Source: an uncultured Lachnospiraceae bacterium (GTDB lineage: Bacteria; Bacillota; Clostridia; Lachnospirales; Lachnospiraceae). From it: 32,683 nucleotides of DNA. The first letter of the stretch is position 1, and the number at the start of each line of letters is the position of its first letter. The stretch is from contig CAJOOB010000024.1 in the NCBI GenBank assembly GCA_905236025.1, positions 1-32,683 of the forward strand. The letters run 5' to 3'. This document shows positions 8,285-16,003 of this stretch, piece after piece. A program made the translations under genes and the position numbers. The notes beneath the pieces were generated by a model that was not told the origin of the DNA, did not search any database, and was given only the letters and a program-made list of their open reading frames with translations.

Positions 8285-9607
8285 ATGAAAAAGAGAATAT
8301 TTTCAAATCTTGCCATTTTAATTTTGGCATCTTTTTTGGTTACTTCCTGCGGTAGCGACAGGGCAACCGTTACTACTGCCAATTCTTACAAGACGGTAGA
8401 TGAAACATCGGATTTGACAGACGAAGTCGGTTCTTCGGTTGAAGGCGCAACTCAGACAATAACAGACGGCGCAACAACAAATGTTTCGGATGAAACAACC
8501 ACAATAAGTCCGTTTTCGGATGCTTCGTTAAACAATACGACGACAGATGATTCATCCGCTGTTACTACGGATTCTTCAGATTCCTCAGATGAAATAACAA
8601 CTACAACAACGCAAACAACAACTACTACAACGACTACGACTTCTCAAATGACTACGGAAGCCGCGACAACGTCTGCAACGCAGGCGGCGGCATTATATAA
8701 TGCAACATATGAAGCGGTCAGCTCGATGGGATTAAGTAAAACGCTTTTATCGACGGATGCAGGAAAAGTTGTGGCAATAAAGCTTGTGTATGAATGGATT
8801 GTAAGATATGTAACGTATGATGTTGAAGGATATGAACTTTACCAGACATACATATCACAAGGATATTCGGATGAAGATGCGGCAAATCTTTCCTTTGATT
8901 TATCGGTATTTGAAGCGTACGGAGCAATTGTTAATCATGAAGCTGTGTGTGAAGGATATGCAAAAGCTTTTGATTATATGCTTGATATAATTTACGAGAT
9001 ATATAATGTAGAGATTAAATGCAGAACCATTTACGGATATATGTATGATACCTCAACATCGGGTTCTGAGTATCATTGCTGGAATGCAGTATATATTGGA
9101 AGCAACTGGTATTACATTGATGTAACCGCGGGTGATCCGGTAATATCCAAAAATGGAAGCGTTACGGTTACGGCTTACGGAAGTATCGATAACATCCTTT
9201 ATAATACATTTCTTCTTCCGTATGATTATTGGAGACTTTCGTATCAGACGGAAAAATCAGGCAGCAGCGATACTTCATACAGAATATATTCAATTGATAA
9301 AGACGGAAATGCTATTGTGATGGGAAGCTCGTCAGATGCACCAAACAGTACAAATTCAAACTCGTACACGTATGTAAATTATGTTTCTCCTCTTTGTAAG
9401 GTGGATGAACTTACACAAACAGTGTTTGATACGTATGTTTTACCATATATAAGCACAGGTTCAAGCAAAATAAGGCTTTTGATGCCAACCTCCATATATA
9501 ACTGGAGTACAATTCAAACCTTGCTTTCACAGTATGCAACCATTCAAAGTGCTACAAAGGTTAATTACGGAACAAGTTACGTAATAATAACCGTTACATT
9601 ATCATAA
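8285..9607 (+). CDS. surface lipoprotein with transglutaminase-like domain
   Basis: A 440-residue exported lipoprotein. The signal peptide ILILASFLVTSC ends in a lipobox with Cys22 as the predicted lipidated residue. Residues 23-135 are a Ser/Thr/Asp-rich low-complexity linker with runs of threonine, likely spanning the wall. The transglutaminase-like fold follows: YEWIVRYVTYD, then the nucleophile in NHEAVCEGYAKAF, the histidine in EYHCWNAV, and the aspartate in WYYIDVTAGDP. The triad is complete, so it is probably an active peptidase or cross-linking enzyme of the cell surface. The C-terminal 120 residues form an unrecognised domain. I chose the ATG at 8285, with GGTTGGTGA upstream, over a TTG four codons earlier. 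Confidence 0.9.
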   Translation: MKKRIFSNLAILILASFLVTSCGSDRATVTTANSYKTVDETSDLTDEVGSSVEGATQTITDGATTNVSDETTTISPFSDASLNNTTTDDSSAVTTDSSDSSDEITTTTTQTTTTTTTTTSQMTTEAATTSATQAAALYNATYEAVSSMGLSKTLLSTDAGKVVAIKLVYEWIVRYVTYDVEGYELYQTYISQGYSDEDAANLSFDLSVFEAYGAIVNHEAVCEGYAKAFDYMLDIIYEIYNVEIKCRTIYGYMYDTSTSGSEYHCWNAVYIGSNWYYIDVTAGDPVISKNGSVTVTAYGSIDNILYNTFLLPYDYWRLSYQTEKSGSSDTSYRIYSIDKDGNAIVMGSSSDAPNSTNSNSYTYVNYVSPLCKVDELTQTVFDTYVLPYISTGSSKIRLLMPTSIYNWSTIQTLLSQYATIQSATKVNYGTSYVIITVTLS

Positions 9608-9650
9608 AAAGCGGATTTCAGCTACTAAACAGCGATCCTAATAGAAGAAC

Positions 9651-9684
9651 AAAACCTGCAGGTTATTAAAGCCTGCAGGTTTTG
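9651..9684. terminator. terminator between the lipoprotein gene and mscL
   Basis: A 12-bp perfect stem AAAACCTGCAGG/CCTGCAGGTTTT with a nine-base loop. Both flanks are A/T-rich in the right sense, so it can serve the convergent mscL transcript as well. Confidence 0.88.
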
Positions 9685-9776
9685 TTATATTTTGAAAAAT
9701 TATAGTTCGTTTTTTGAAAATTAAAGTTTCTTTTGTGGGATTTTTAATTCCCGGAGTTTAACTTCATAGAAATTAT

Positions 9777-10205
9777 TTATGCATCTAAATCAGCTGTACA
9801 ACAAGGACACTTTGTCGCGTCAATGTTGATTTCGCTCCGGCACTTAGGACAAATCTTTGTTGTTGGAGCAGCAGGTGTTTCTTTCTTTTTGCCAATGCTT
9901 GTAAGCTTGTTTACTGCTTTAACCATTAAGAAAATACAAAATGCCATGATAATGAAGTTAATTACCTGAGTAAGGAAATCACCCCAAAGAAGATACTGTG
10001 CATTTTCTCCGGTTCCTGTCCAAGGAAGGTGAATCTTTCCGCCAAATGTTGCGCCGCCGATTGAATTGATGAGCGGATTAATAAAGTCTGTTGTGAATGC
10101 TGTTACAATGCTTCCGAAAGCTGCACCGATAATTACACCGACAGCCATGTCCATAACATTGCCTTTAAGGGCAAACGCCTTGAACTCTTCTAAGAACTTT
10201 TTCAT
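9777..10205 (-). CDS. mscL: large-conductance mechanosensitive channel MscL with C-terminal zinc ribbon
   Basis: Pentameric membrane channel that opens under turgor stress to release solutes. Of 142 residues, the first 90 are typical MscL: the amphipathic MKKFLEEFKAFALKGNV, TM1 with DMAVGVIIGAAFGSIVTAF, then TM2 (FLTQVINFIIMAFCIFLMVKAVNKL). The family's usual C-terminal helix is replaced by a zinc-ribbon-like tail: CPKC at 119-122 and CPCC at 133-136. I chose the ATG at 10205, preceded by AGGAGGCAAT; nine upstream in-frame residues are not family-like. It stands alone, convergent with the lipoprotein gene. The tail should be cytoplasmic; whether it binds zinc or a partner is not known to me. 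Confidence 0.95.
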   Translation of the reverse strand: MKKFLEEFKAFALKGNVMDMAVGVIIGAAFGSIVTAFTTDFINPLINSIGGATFGGKIHLPWTGTGENAQYLLWGDFLTQVINFIIMAFCIFLMVKAVNKLTSIGKKKETPAAPTTKICPKCRSEINIDATKCPCCTADLDA

Positions 10206-10265
10206 ATTGCCTCCTATACAAAATATGTGCAAGATTTATTGTGTAATATACACCAAAACAATAAG

Positions 10266-10271
10266 ATTATA
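10266..10271 (-). promoter_or_regulatory. extended -10 promoter element of mscL
   Basis: On the minus strand TGCTATAAT is an extended -10 with a perfect TATAAT. No good -35 box is seen 16-18 bases upstream. It lies about 60 bases before the mscL start codon. Confidence 0.5.
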
Positions 10272-10382
10272 GCACAATAATGCCTTAAAAACCATAATTA
10301 AGTGGCATAAAAATGAGGCGTTATTACATATATTTTTCGTTACCCATAAATAAGAAAATTATAATTGAAATAAGCAAAATCC

Positions 10383-10411
10383 TTGATATTTTTCTTTGTA
10401 TGTTCTATTAT
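10383..10411 (+). promoter_or_regulatory. SigA promoter of the pyridoxal kinase gene
   Basis: TTGATA (10383-10388) and TATTAT (10406-10411) are exactly 17 bases apart. The predicted start near 10418 lies about 25 bases before the start codon, with AGGAG between. Confidence 0.72.
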
Positions 10412-10442
10412 ACAAGGAACTAATGGCGAAAGGAGAAGAATG

Positions 10443-11288
10443 ATGCCAAGTCACAATAATCAGAAAAAGATTGCGGTTATTAATGATTTTTGCGGTTTTG
10501 GACGCTGTTCAATTGCAGCGGAACTTCCAATAATTTCAGCGATGCAGATACAGTGCTGTCCGCTTCCTACGGCTATCTTCTCCAATCATACGGGATTTTC
10601 GGAGTATTACTGGAATGATTATACAAAGCATATGCCTTTGTATGCGCAGGAATGGAAGAAGTTAAACTTAAGATTTGACGGTATTACAACGGGTTTTTTG
10701 GGTTCCGAGCATCAGATTGAAATTGTAACAGATTTTATTAAGGAATTTAAGGATAAGGATACGGTGGTGGTTGTGGACCCGGTAATGGGTGATTACGGAA
10801 AACTTTATCCAACGTATTCTCTTTCGCTTGCAAATAAAATGAAAGAACTTGTTGAGCACGCAGACGTTCTTACACCTAATCTTACGGAGGTTTGCTTCCT
10901 TACAGATACAGAGTATGACGAATACATGCCTGCAAGCAAACTTTTAAATATGTGTAAAGCGCTTTCTGAAAAAGGACCGGGAAAGATTGTAATATCCGGC
11001 CTTGATCACGGTGAGCATTTAAGCAACTTTGTGTATGATAAGGATAAGGGTTCAACAATAATAACAAAAGAACGAACCGGTCCAAACCGTTCAGGTACGG
11101 GCGATGTATTTGCGGCCATCTTAACGGCTGACTGTGTAAACGGTGTGGATTTAAAGGAATCGGTTGACAAGGCTGCAAGCTACATTGCAACAACCATTGC
11201 CAGATGCGTTGAACTTGGAATACCGGAAACAGACGGAATATGCTTTGAAGAAACACTTCATATGCTTATTCCAAAGAAATCAAAATAA
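10443..11288 (+). CDS. pyridoxal/pyridoxamine kinase (PfkB/ribokinase fold)
   Basis: A 281-residue ribokinase-fold enzyme predicted to phosphorylate pyridoxal, pyridoxamine or pyridoxine in the vitamin B6 salvage pathway. The N-terminal IAVINDFCGFGRCSIAAELPIISAM is typical of the pyridoxamine kinase group, where other ThiD-like kinases read differently. The middle carries VVVVDPVMGDYGKLYPTY and LTPNLTEVCFLT, and the C-terminal anion hole with the catalytic aspartate is seen in NRSGTGDVFAAIL. Two ATG codons are adjacent at 10440 and 10443; the second is better spaced (seven bases) from AGGAG. PLP made by it serves enzymes such as the TrpB2 encoded 15 kb away, but there is no operon link. The radical SAM gene follows after 28 bases. 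Confidence 0.88.
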   Translation: MPSHNNQKKIAVINDFCGFGRCSIAAELPIISAMQIQCCPLPTAIFSNHTGFSEYYWNDYTKHMPLYAQEWKKLNLRFDGITTGFLGSEHQIEIVTDFIKEFKDKDTVVVVDPVMGDYGKLYPTYSLSLANKMKELVEHADVLTPNLTEVCFLTDTEYDEYMPASKLLNMCKALSEKGPGKIVISGLDHGEHLSNFVYDKDKGSTIITKERTGPNRSGTGDVFAAILTADCVNGVDLKESVDKAASYIATTIARCVELGIPETDGICFEETLHMLIPKKSK

Positions 11289-11316
11289 ACAGACTTTTGA
11301 GCGGAAGGTGATATAT

Positions 11317-11931
11317 ATGAAGAAATCTTTTACACTTACATATAAGGTGGGCGACAATATATATGTAAATATGACAAACAGGTGTCCTTGCTCCTGCACG
11401 TTTTGCTTAAGATTTAATGCAGACGGTGCGTACGGATCAGACCCGTTGTGGCTTGAAAGAGAGCCAAGTGTTGAAGAGGTTTGCGCTTCACTAGATACAT
11501 GGGATATGAGCAAATATAAGGAAATTGTATTTTGCGGTTACGGCGAGCCGACGGTAAGACTTGATGATTTGCTTTTGGTTGCAAAGTATGTAAAAGAAAA
11601 ATACAATATGCCAACCAGAATAAACACAACCGGTCTTTCTGACTTAATATTTAAAAAAGATACGGCTCCAATGTATGAGGGCTTGATTGATACGGTTTCA
11701 ATAAGCTTAAATGCAACAAATAAAGAAGATTATCTTAAACTTACAAGAAGCAGTTTTGGTATTGAATCATATGATGCAATGCTTAAGTTTGCTAAGAATG
11801 TAAAGAAATACGTTCCAAATGTTGTAATGACGGTGGTGGATCAGGTTACGTCAAAAGAAGAGCAAAAAAAGGCACAGGAAATCTGCGATTCTATTGGAGT
11901 AAAGCTTAGAATAAGACCTTTTGAATCATAG
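11317..11931 (+). CDS. radical SAM protein of the TatD-associated type
   Basis: A compact 204-residue radical SAM enzyme. The Fe4S4-binding cysteines are in the form Cx3Cx2C (C23, C27, C30), with an extra cysteine at 25, giving CPCSCTFC. FCGYGEPTVRLDDLL is the glycine-rich SAM-contact motif, followed by RINTTGLSD and DTVSISLNA. Length, the NIYVNMTNRCPC start and the VRIRPFE-like end fit the family described as TatD-nuclease-associated radical SAM proteins, whose substrate is not known. No tatD gene lies in this window; its neighbour is the pyridoxal kinase gene, 28 bases upstream. The ATG follows GGAAGGTGATATAT. Confidence 0.85.
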   Translation: MKKSFTLTYKVGDNIYVNMTNRCPCSCTFCLRFNADGAYGSDPLWLEREPSVEEVCASLDTWDMSKYKEIVFCGYGEPTVRLDDLLLVAKYVKEKYNMPTRINTTGLSDLIFKKDTAPMYEGLIDTVSISLNATNKEDYLKLTRSSFGIESYDAMLKFAKNVKKYVPNVVMTVVDQVTSKEEQKKAQEICDSIGVKLRIRPFES

Positions 11932-11959
11932 ATAAAAGTGTTAAAAACAGCCCCAAATA

Positions 11960-11988
11960 TTGACACAAAGCGCATTTTAGCGTAAAAT
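11960..11988 (+). promoter_or_regulatory. SigA promoter of the EAL gene
   Basis: A consensus TTGACA (11960-11965) and TAAAAT (11983-11988) are exactly 17 bases apart, starting 29 bases after the radical SAM stop codon and about 48 bases before the ATG. Confidence 0.78.
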
Positions 11989-12035
11989 TAAATTAGCGAT
12001 ATGTGCTTTGTGGTATTATATTGGGTGGTGAAAAA

Positions 12036-13685
12036 ATGAATTCAGAAGAATTGATTAATAAAATATTTGACGCAATTGCGGATACTTCAGACAACAGATA
12101 CATCTTTATGTGTGAGATGAAACGTGATTTTTCGCATTGGTCAAAGCAGGCGGTCAAGTATTTTGACCTTCCGGGCGAATATATGTATCAGGCAGGAAAG
12201 ATTTGGGAAGGGCTGATACATCCGGATGACAGAAAAGTATATAGAGACAGCATAAATAATGTCTTCTCGGGGCGCAGCGATGAACATAATATTGATGCGC
12301 GAATAAAAAACAGAGAAGGCAATTATGTAATGTGCACCTGTAAGGGTGTGGTAATAAGGGACAATAACGAGATGCCCCTTTATTTTGCCGGTTCAATTGT
12401 TAACCACGGAATACAGGAAAGCATTGATTCGACAACGAATCTTTATAATCTTTACACCTTCCTTTCTGATATTGACAAGCTTAAAGCTAAAGAACAGGAA
12501 GCAAGGATTCTTTTTATTGGAATTACAAACTTTAACGAAATAAATGCCACATATGATTATTCTTTCGGTAACAGTGTGCTTAAATATGTTGCAACGGAAC
12601 TTCTTGCAAAAGCAAAGGGAAAGTGCAAGGTTTACAGACTTGACGGAACAAAGTTCGGCGTATATTCAACAGCGCTTAATGATGAGGAAGTTGCCGAGTT
12701 TTACAATGATTTTTCTAAGTGGTGCAAGAGCGAGGTAAAGATTGGAAACATAAATGTTTCGCTTCATCTTTGCGCAGGTCTGGTGGATTATAATGATTTT
12801 TCGCTTGATTCACATGCGGTTTATTCCTGCGCAAGATACGCGTATACAACCTCAAAAACCAAGGAAAACGGCGAACTGGTAATGTTAATGAGCGAGGAGC
12901 TTAAGGATTACAGCAATCCTTCTCTAAAAGTTGCAACAGAGCTTAGAAAGAGTATACTTAATGAGTGCGATGGCTACTATATCAACTACCAGCCAATCAT
13001 TTCCGCCGACAAAGAAGAAATTAAGGGAATGGAAGCGTTACTCAGATGGAAGAAAGAACCTGTGGGGGATGTTCCGCCGGCAGAATTTATACCGTGGCTT
13101 GAATCAGATCCTCTGTTTATGGATTTGGGCTTCTTTGTAATTAGAAAGGCGTGTGAGGATACACTTCCTATACTTAAAAAATATCCAAGATTCAAGCTTC
13201 ATTTGAATCTTTCGTATGCACAGCTTGAAAACAGGGATTTCCGTTCGGGACTTTTGCAAATCCTTTCGGAAATTAATTTCCCTCCGACAAATCTTTGCTT
13301 TGAACTCACGGAAAGATGCAAACTGCTTGATATGGATGCCTTAAGAAAAGAAGTGCTTTTCTTTAAATCAAAGGGTATTGCAATTGCAATTGATAACTTT
13401 GGAACCGGATTTACTTCACTTAATTTATTAAGAGAGCTTCCAATGGTTGATATAATAAAGGTTGATCGTAAGTTTATAAAAGATATAGAAGAGAGTAAGA
13501 CAGACCAGTACATGATTGACGCCATTATAACCGTTGTTAAGAAGATGGGCGTTTCGGTATGTATTGAAGGCATTGAAAATAAAGACTTAAAAGAATTCAT
13601 GAAGAAATATGATGTTTCGGCCTTCCAGGGATATTATTTCTCGAAACCCTGCAAAATTGAGGAATTGAAAAAGAAATACATTTAA
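12036..13685 (+). CDS. PAS-GGDEF(degenerate)-EAL cyclic-di-GMP signalling protein
   Basis: A 549-residue cytosolic protein with no membrane segment. Residues about 15-130 form a PAS domain of the PAS_3 type (LIHPDDRKVYRDSI, then RIKNREGNYVMC). Residues about 135-285 fold as a GGDEF domain, but the signature is DGTKF in YRLDGTKFGVY, so it should not make cyclic-di-GMP, though it may bind GTP. The EAL domain (about 300-549) keeps EALLRW, HLNLS, FELTER, IIKVDRKF, CIEGIE and FQGYYFSKP. The usual DDFGTG reads DNFGTG, which changes one metal-site aspartate. Predicted role: cyclic-di-GMP hydrolysis or sensing under PAS control. The start at 12036 follows GGGTGGTGA. Confidence 0.92.
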   Translation: MNSEELINKIFDAIADTSDNRYIFMCEMKRDFSHWSKQAVKYFDLPGEYMYQAGKIWEGLIHPDDRKVYRDSINNVFSGRSDEHNIDARIKNREGNYVMCTCKGVVIRDNNEMPLYFAGSIVNHGIQESIDSTTNLYNLYTFLSDIDKLKAKEQEARILFIGITNFNEINATYDYSFGNSVLKYVATELLAKAKGKCKVYRLDGTKFGVYSTALNDEEVAEFYNDFSKWCKSEVKIGNINVSLHLCAGLVDYNDFSLDSHAVYSCARYAYTTSKTKENGELVMLMSEELKDYSNPSLKVATELRKSILNECDGYYINYQPIISADKEEIKGMEALLRWKKEPVGDVPPAEFIPWLESDPLFMDLGFFVIRKACEDTLPILKKYPRFKLHLNLSYAQLENRDFRSGLLQILSEINFPPTNLCFELTERCKLLDMDALRKEVLFFKSKGIAIAIDNFGTGFTSLNLLRELPMVDIIKVDRKFIKDIEESKTDQYMIDAIITVVKKMGVSVCIEGIENKDLKEFMKKYDVSAFQGYYFSKPCKIEELKKKYI

Positions 13686-13729
13686 AATATGTATCATGAA
13701 AACATATCATAAATTGGTGAATACATAAA

Positions 13730-13764
13730 AAGGACCGGTACTTAAGTATCGGTCCTTGGTTTTT
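13730..13764. terminator. bidirectional terminator between the EAL and SCP2-H1 genes
   Basis: A near-palindrome of 28 bases, AAGGACCGGTACTT paired with AAGTATCGGTCCTT (one G-T pair), flanked by A-rich sequence on the left and GGTTTTTATT on the right. It serves both convergent genes. Confidence 0.88.
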
Positions 13765-13775
13765 ATTATATAAAA

Positions 13776-14504
13776 CTACTTTGTCTTCTTTGCAGGCTTT
13801 TTGCCAACTGCAACGATTGCAGCAGCGGCTTCTTCGACTGACATGTTCTTCTTAACAGTCTTTGCCTTTGTAGCAGCCTTTTCTTTAGCTGCAACTGTCT
13901 TAGTTGTGGCTTTGGCTTTAACTTCAGTGGCTTTAGCAGTTGCTTTTGCTTTAGTTTCTGTAGCCTTAGCAGTTGCTTTTGTCTTAGTTTCGGCAGCAGT
14001 AGCCTTTGCCTTAGTGGCTGTAGATTTAGCCTTTGCAGCAGCCTTTGTTTTTGTTTCAGCGGCAACTGTCTTTGTTTTTGTAGCTGCCTTAGTGGCAGTT
14101 TTCTTTGCTTTTGCTGCTTTTGTGGTTGCGGTCTTTTTAGCGGTTGTCTTAACCTCTGCTATCTTTTCAGCAGTTTCCTTAGTAGTGGGTGTTTTCTTTG
14201 CTTTTGCAGGGAAAACCAGGCTTAAAAGCTTAACTGTTTCATCATTTCCTGTATGATAAAGGTCAATTGGATTAACCTTTCCCTTTGTTAAGTCAATAAT
14301 CTGTTCTGCAGTTGCAATAATCTTTGCGTCGTTGTCGTAGTATTCATATGGTTCGACATCGACTGTACCGTTTTCAACTTTAATATAGAAAGCGCCGTGG
14401 CCTTCTTCGATAATATCTACCTGATAAGCAACAGTAACATTTTTGTCAACTTTTGCTTTCTTTGCGGCAGTTGTTACTTTTTTTACAATTTCTTCATACG
14501 TCAT
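13776..14504 (-). CDS. SCP2-like domain fused to an alanine/lysine-rich histone H1-like tail
   Basis: A 242-residue protein in two distinct parts. Residues 1-95 resemble an SCP2 sterol-carrier-type lipid-binding domain: GHGAFYIKVENGTVDVEPY, then DAKIIATAEQIIDLTKGKVNPID, then TGNDETVKLLSLVFP. Residues 100-242 are almost wholly Ala, Lys and Thr in irregular repeats such as KATAKATETKAKATAKA, like the tail of histone H1 and bacterial HC1/AlgP-type proteins that bind DNA or polyphosphate. It ends VGKKPAKKTK. There is no signal peptide. The start follows GGAGGTAAGTT. Predicted roles are speculative: a nucleoid, polyphosphate or granule-associated protein. The tail's reverse strand holds a long open frame, which is an artefact of its composition. 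Confidence 0.85.
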   Translation of the reverse strand: MTYEEIVKKVTTAAKKAKVDKNVTVAYQVDIIEEGHGAFYIKVENGTVDVEPYEYYDNDAKIIATAEQIIDLTKGKVNPIDLYHTGNDETVKLLSLVFPAKAKKTPTTKETAEKIAEVKTTAKKTATTKAAKAKKTATKAATKTKTVAAETKTKAAAKAKSTATKAKATAAETKTKATAKATETKAKATAKATEVKAKATTKTVAAKEKAATKAKTVKKNMSVEEAAAAIVAVGKKPAKKTK

Positions 14505-14822
14505 AACTTACCTCCGTTCTCAATTGAACAATTCACGAAAAATGCTTAAAGCAACCAACGCCTTTAATTATAAACAAATTTTATAAAAAATCAACAGTTT
14601 TGTGCGTTTTTGCAATATTCTTATAAAAAAATGATTAAAAATAAATGCTTTATGGAGACGGATTTTGGCTATCGTCGAATAGTTTACTTAAAAAATAGTT
14701 GAAAATACAATATAATGTGATAAAATCTATGTATGGTGAATGAAGTTATTGTGAATATAACTTGTTGTTGGGAACATGCAGTATATAGGGATATTGTATG
14801 TTTGTATTAAAGGTATGAAAAT
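14505..14822. other. AT-rich intergenic region between divergent genes
   Basis: This stretch of 318 bases between divergently read genes holds no credible open frame. The part from 14560 to 14700 is very AT-rich. The only clear signal is the promoter of the HD-GYP gene, entered separately. Confidence 0.6.
14699..14726 (+). promoter_or_regulatory. candidate SigA promoter of the REC-HD-GYP gene
   Basis: TTGAAA (14699-14704), a 16-base spacer and TAAAAT (14721-14726). The predicted start near 14733 leaves a leader of about 90 bases. Confidence 0.5.
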
Positions 14823-15953
14823 ATGAAAAAAACTATTTTGGTTGTGGACGATGTAAAACTTAATCTTGTTGCAGCAAGGGACGTATTGCAGGATACGTAT
14901 GAGCTTTATGAGGCCATAAGCGCAGAAGAAGGCTTTAAGATTTTGGATGAGCATATCCCTGATCTTATCCTTTTGGACATTTATATGCCTGAGATGGATG
15001 GGTATGAGATGCTTGAGAAACTTAAGGCCAGCAACAGACTTAAGAAAATCCCGGTAATTATTTTGACGGCGGATACGCAGAGCGCCAGCGAAATTAAGGG
15101 TTTTCAGTTAGGTGCGGTTGATTTCATAACAAAACCTTTCATTGCACCTGTTATGAAGCAAAGAATCAGAACGCAGTTAGAACTTGCTTCGTATCAGCAT
15201 TCACTTGAAGCCGAGGTTGAACGAAAGGTAATGGAAAACGAGAAATTGCAGGATATGCTTTCACGTGGCTTTGCAGAACTGGTTGAGTCAAGAGACGGTA
15301 TTACCGGTGGTCACGTAAAGAATACTTTCGTTTATTACAAAGCTTTTGTTGAGGTCCTTAAGGATCTTCCTAAATACAGAGATGAAGTCACTGATGATTT
15401 TATCAAGTGTACTGAGCGCTCTGCGCCTTTACATGATATTGGTAAAATTGGCATTGATGACGTTGTACTTAGGAAAAACGGTTCTTTAGAACACGTGGAA
15501 ATGGATTACATGAAGCGCCACGCAGAACTTGGCGGCTTGACATTCCACAAAATTCGTAAGATTTTTCCGGAAAATGAATTTTTGAAAATAGCAGAGGAAA
15601 TGGCTTTATTCCATCATGAAAGATGGGATGGTAAAGGTTACCCTTGTGGGCTTAAAGGGGAAGAAATTCCGCTTTGTGCAAGGATAATGTCCCTTGTAGA
15701 CGTTTATGATGCTCTTACATCAAAGCGTCCTTATAAGGAACCGTACAGCCATGAAAAAGCAATGGGTATAATTGTGGAGGGCAGAGGAACGCAGTTTGAC
15801 CCTGATTTGGTAGATGAATTTGTTAAGCAGAGTGAACTCATTAAAGAGTGTCTCAATGCAAAATACGAACTCACAAAATTCATGCATGAAGGAACGGAAG
15901 AATTTTACGAGATGTATAATCTTCCAAATACTCCAATTGAACAGGAAGAATAG
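14823..15953 (+). CDS. response regulator with HD-GYP cyclic-di-GMP phosphodiesterase domain
   Basis: A 376-residue two-component output protein. The receiver domain (about 1-120) has the acidic pair in VVDDVKL, the phospho-acceptor in LLDIYMPEMDGYEM, the threonine in ILTAD and the lysine in ITKPF. A coiled linker (LEAEVERKVMENEKLQDML) joins it to an HD-GYP domain (about 150-345) with LHDIGKIGI, KRHAELGG, HHERWDGKGYP and LVDVYDALTSKRPYKEP. All hallmark HD and GYP residues are present, so hydrolysis of cyclic-di-GMP is expected on phosphorylation. No histidine kinase gene is nearby, so its partner must be encoded elsewhere. The start has only a weak ribosome site. Confidence 0.94.
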   Translation: MKKTILVVDDVKLNLVAARDVLQDTYELYEAISAEEGFKILDEHIPDLILLDIYMPEMDGYEMLEKLKASNRLKKIPVIILTADTQSASEIKGFQLGAVDFITKPFIAPVMKQRIRTQLELASYQHSLEAEVERKVMENEKLQDMLSRGFAELVESRDGITGGHVKNTFVYYKAFVEVLKDLPKYRDEVTDDFIKCTERSAPLHDIGKIGIDDVVLRKNGSLEHVEMDYMKRHAELGGLTFHKIRKIFPENEFLKIAEEMALFHHERWDGKGYPCGLKGEEIPLCARIMSLVDVYDALTSKRPYKEPYSHEKAMGIIVEGRGTQFDPDLVDEFVKQSELIKECLNAKYELTKFMHEGTEEFYEMYNLPNTPIEQEE

Positions 15954-16003
15954 TCTTTAGTTCATATATGCGTGCTTTTTAACTCTACCGGGAAGGAGAT
16001 TAA

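Noticed and set aside
8580-8670. Repeated ACNACN bases that could be read as a tandem repeat element.
   Set aside because: It is the coding sequence of the threonine-rich linker in the lipoprotein; the codons vary in the third base as expected for a selected low-complexity peptide.
13801-14256. Long open frame of 151 codons on the + strand, rich in Ala, Val and Phe.
   Set aside because: It is the reverse complement of the Ala/Lys-rich tail of the minus-strand gene. Its composition follows from AAR/GCN codons read backwards, and it has no ribosome site.
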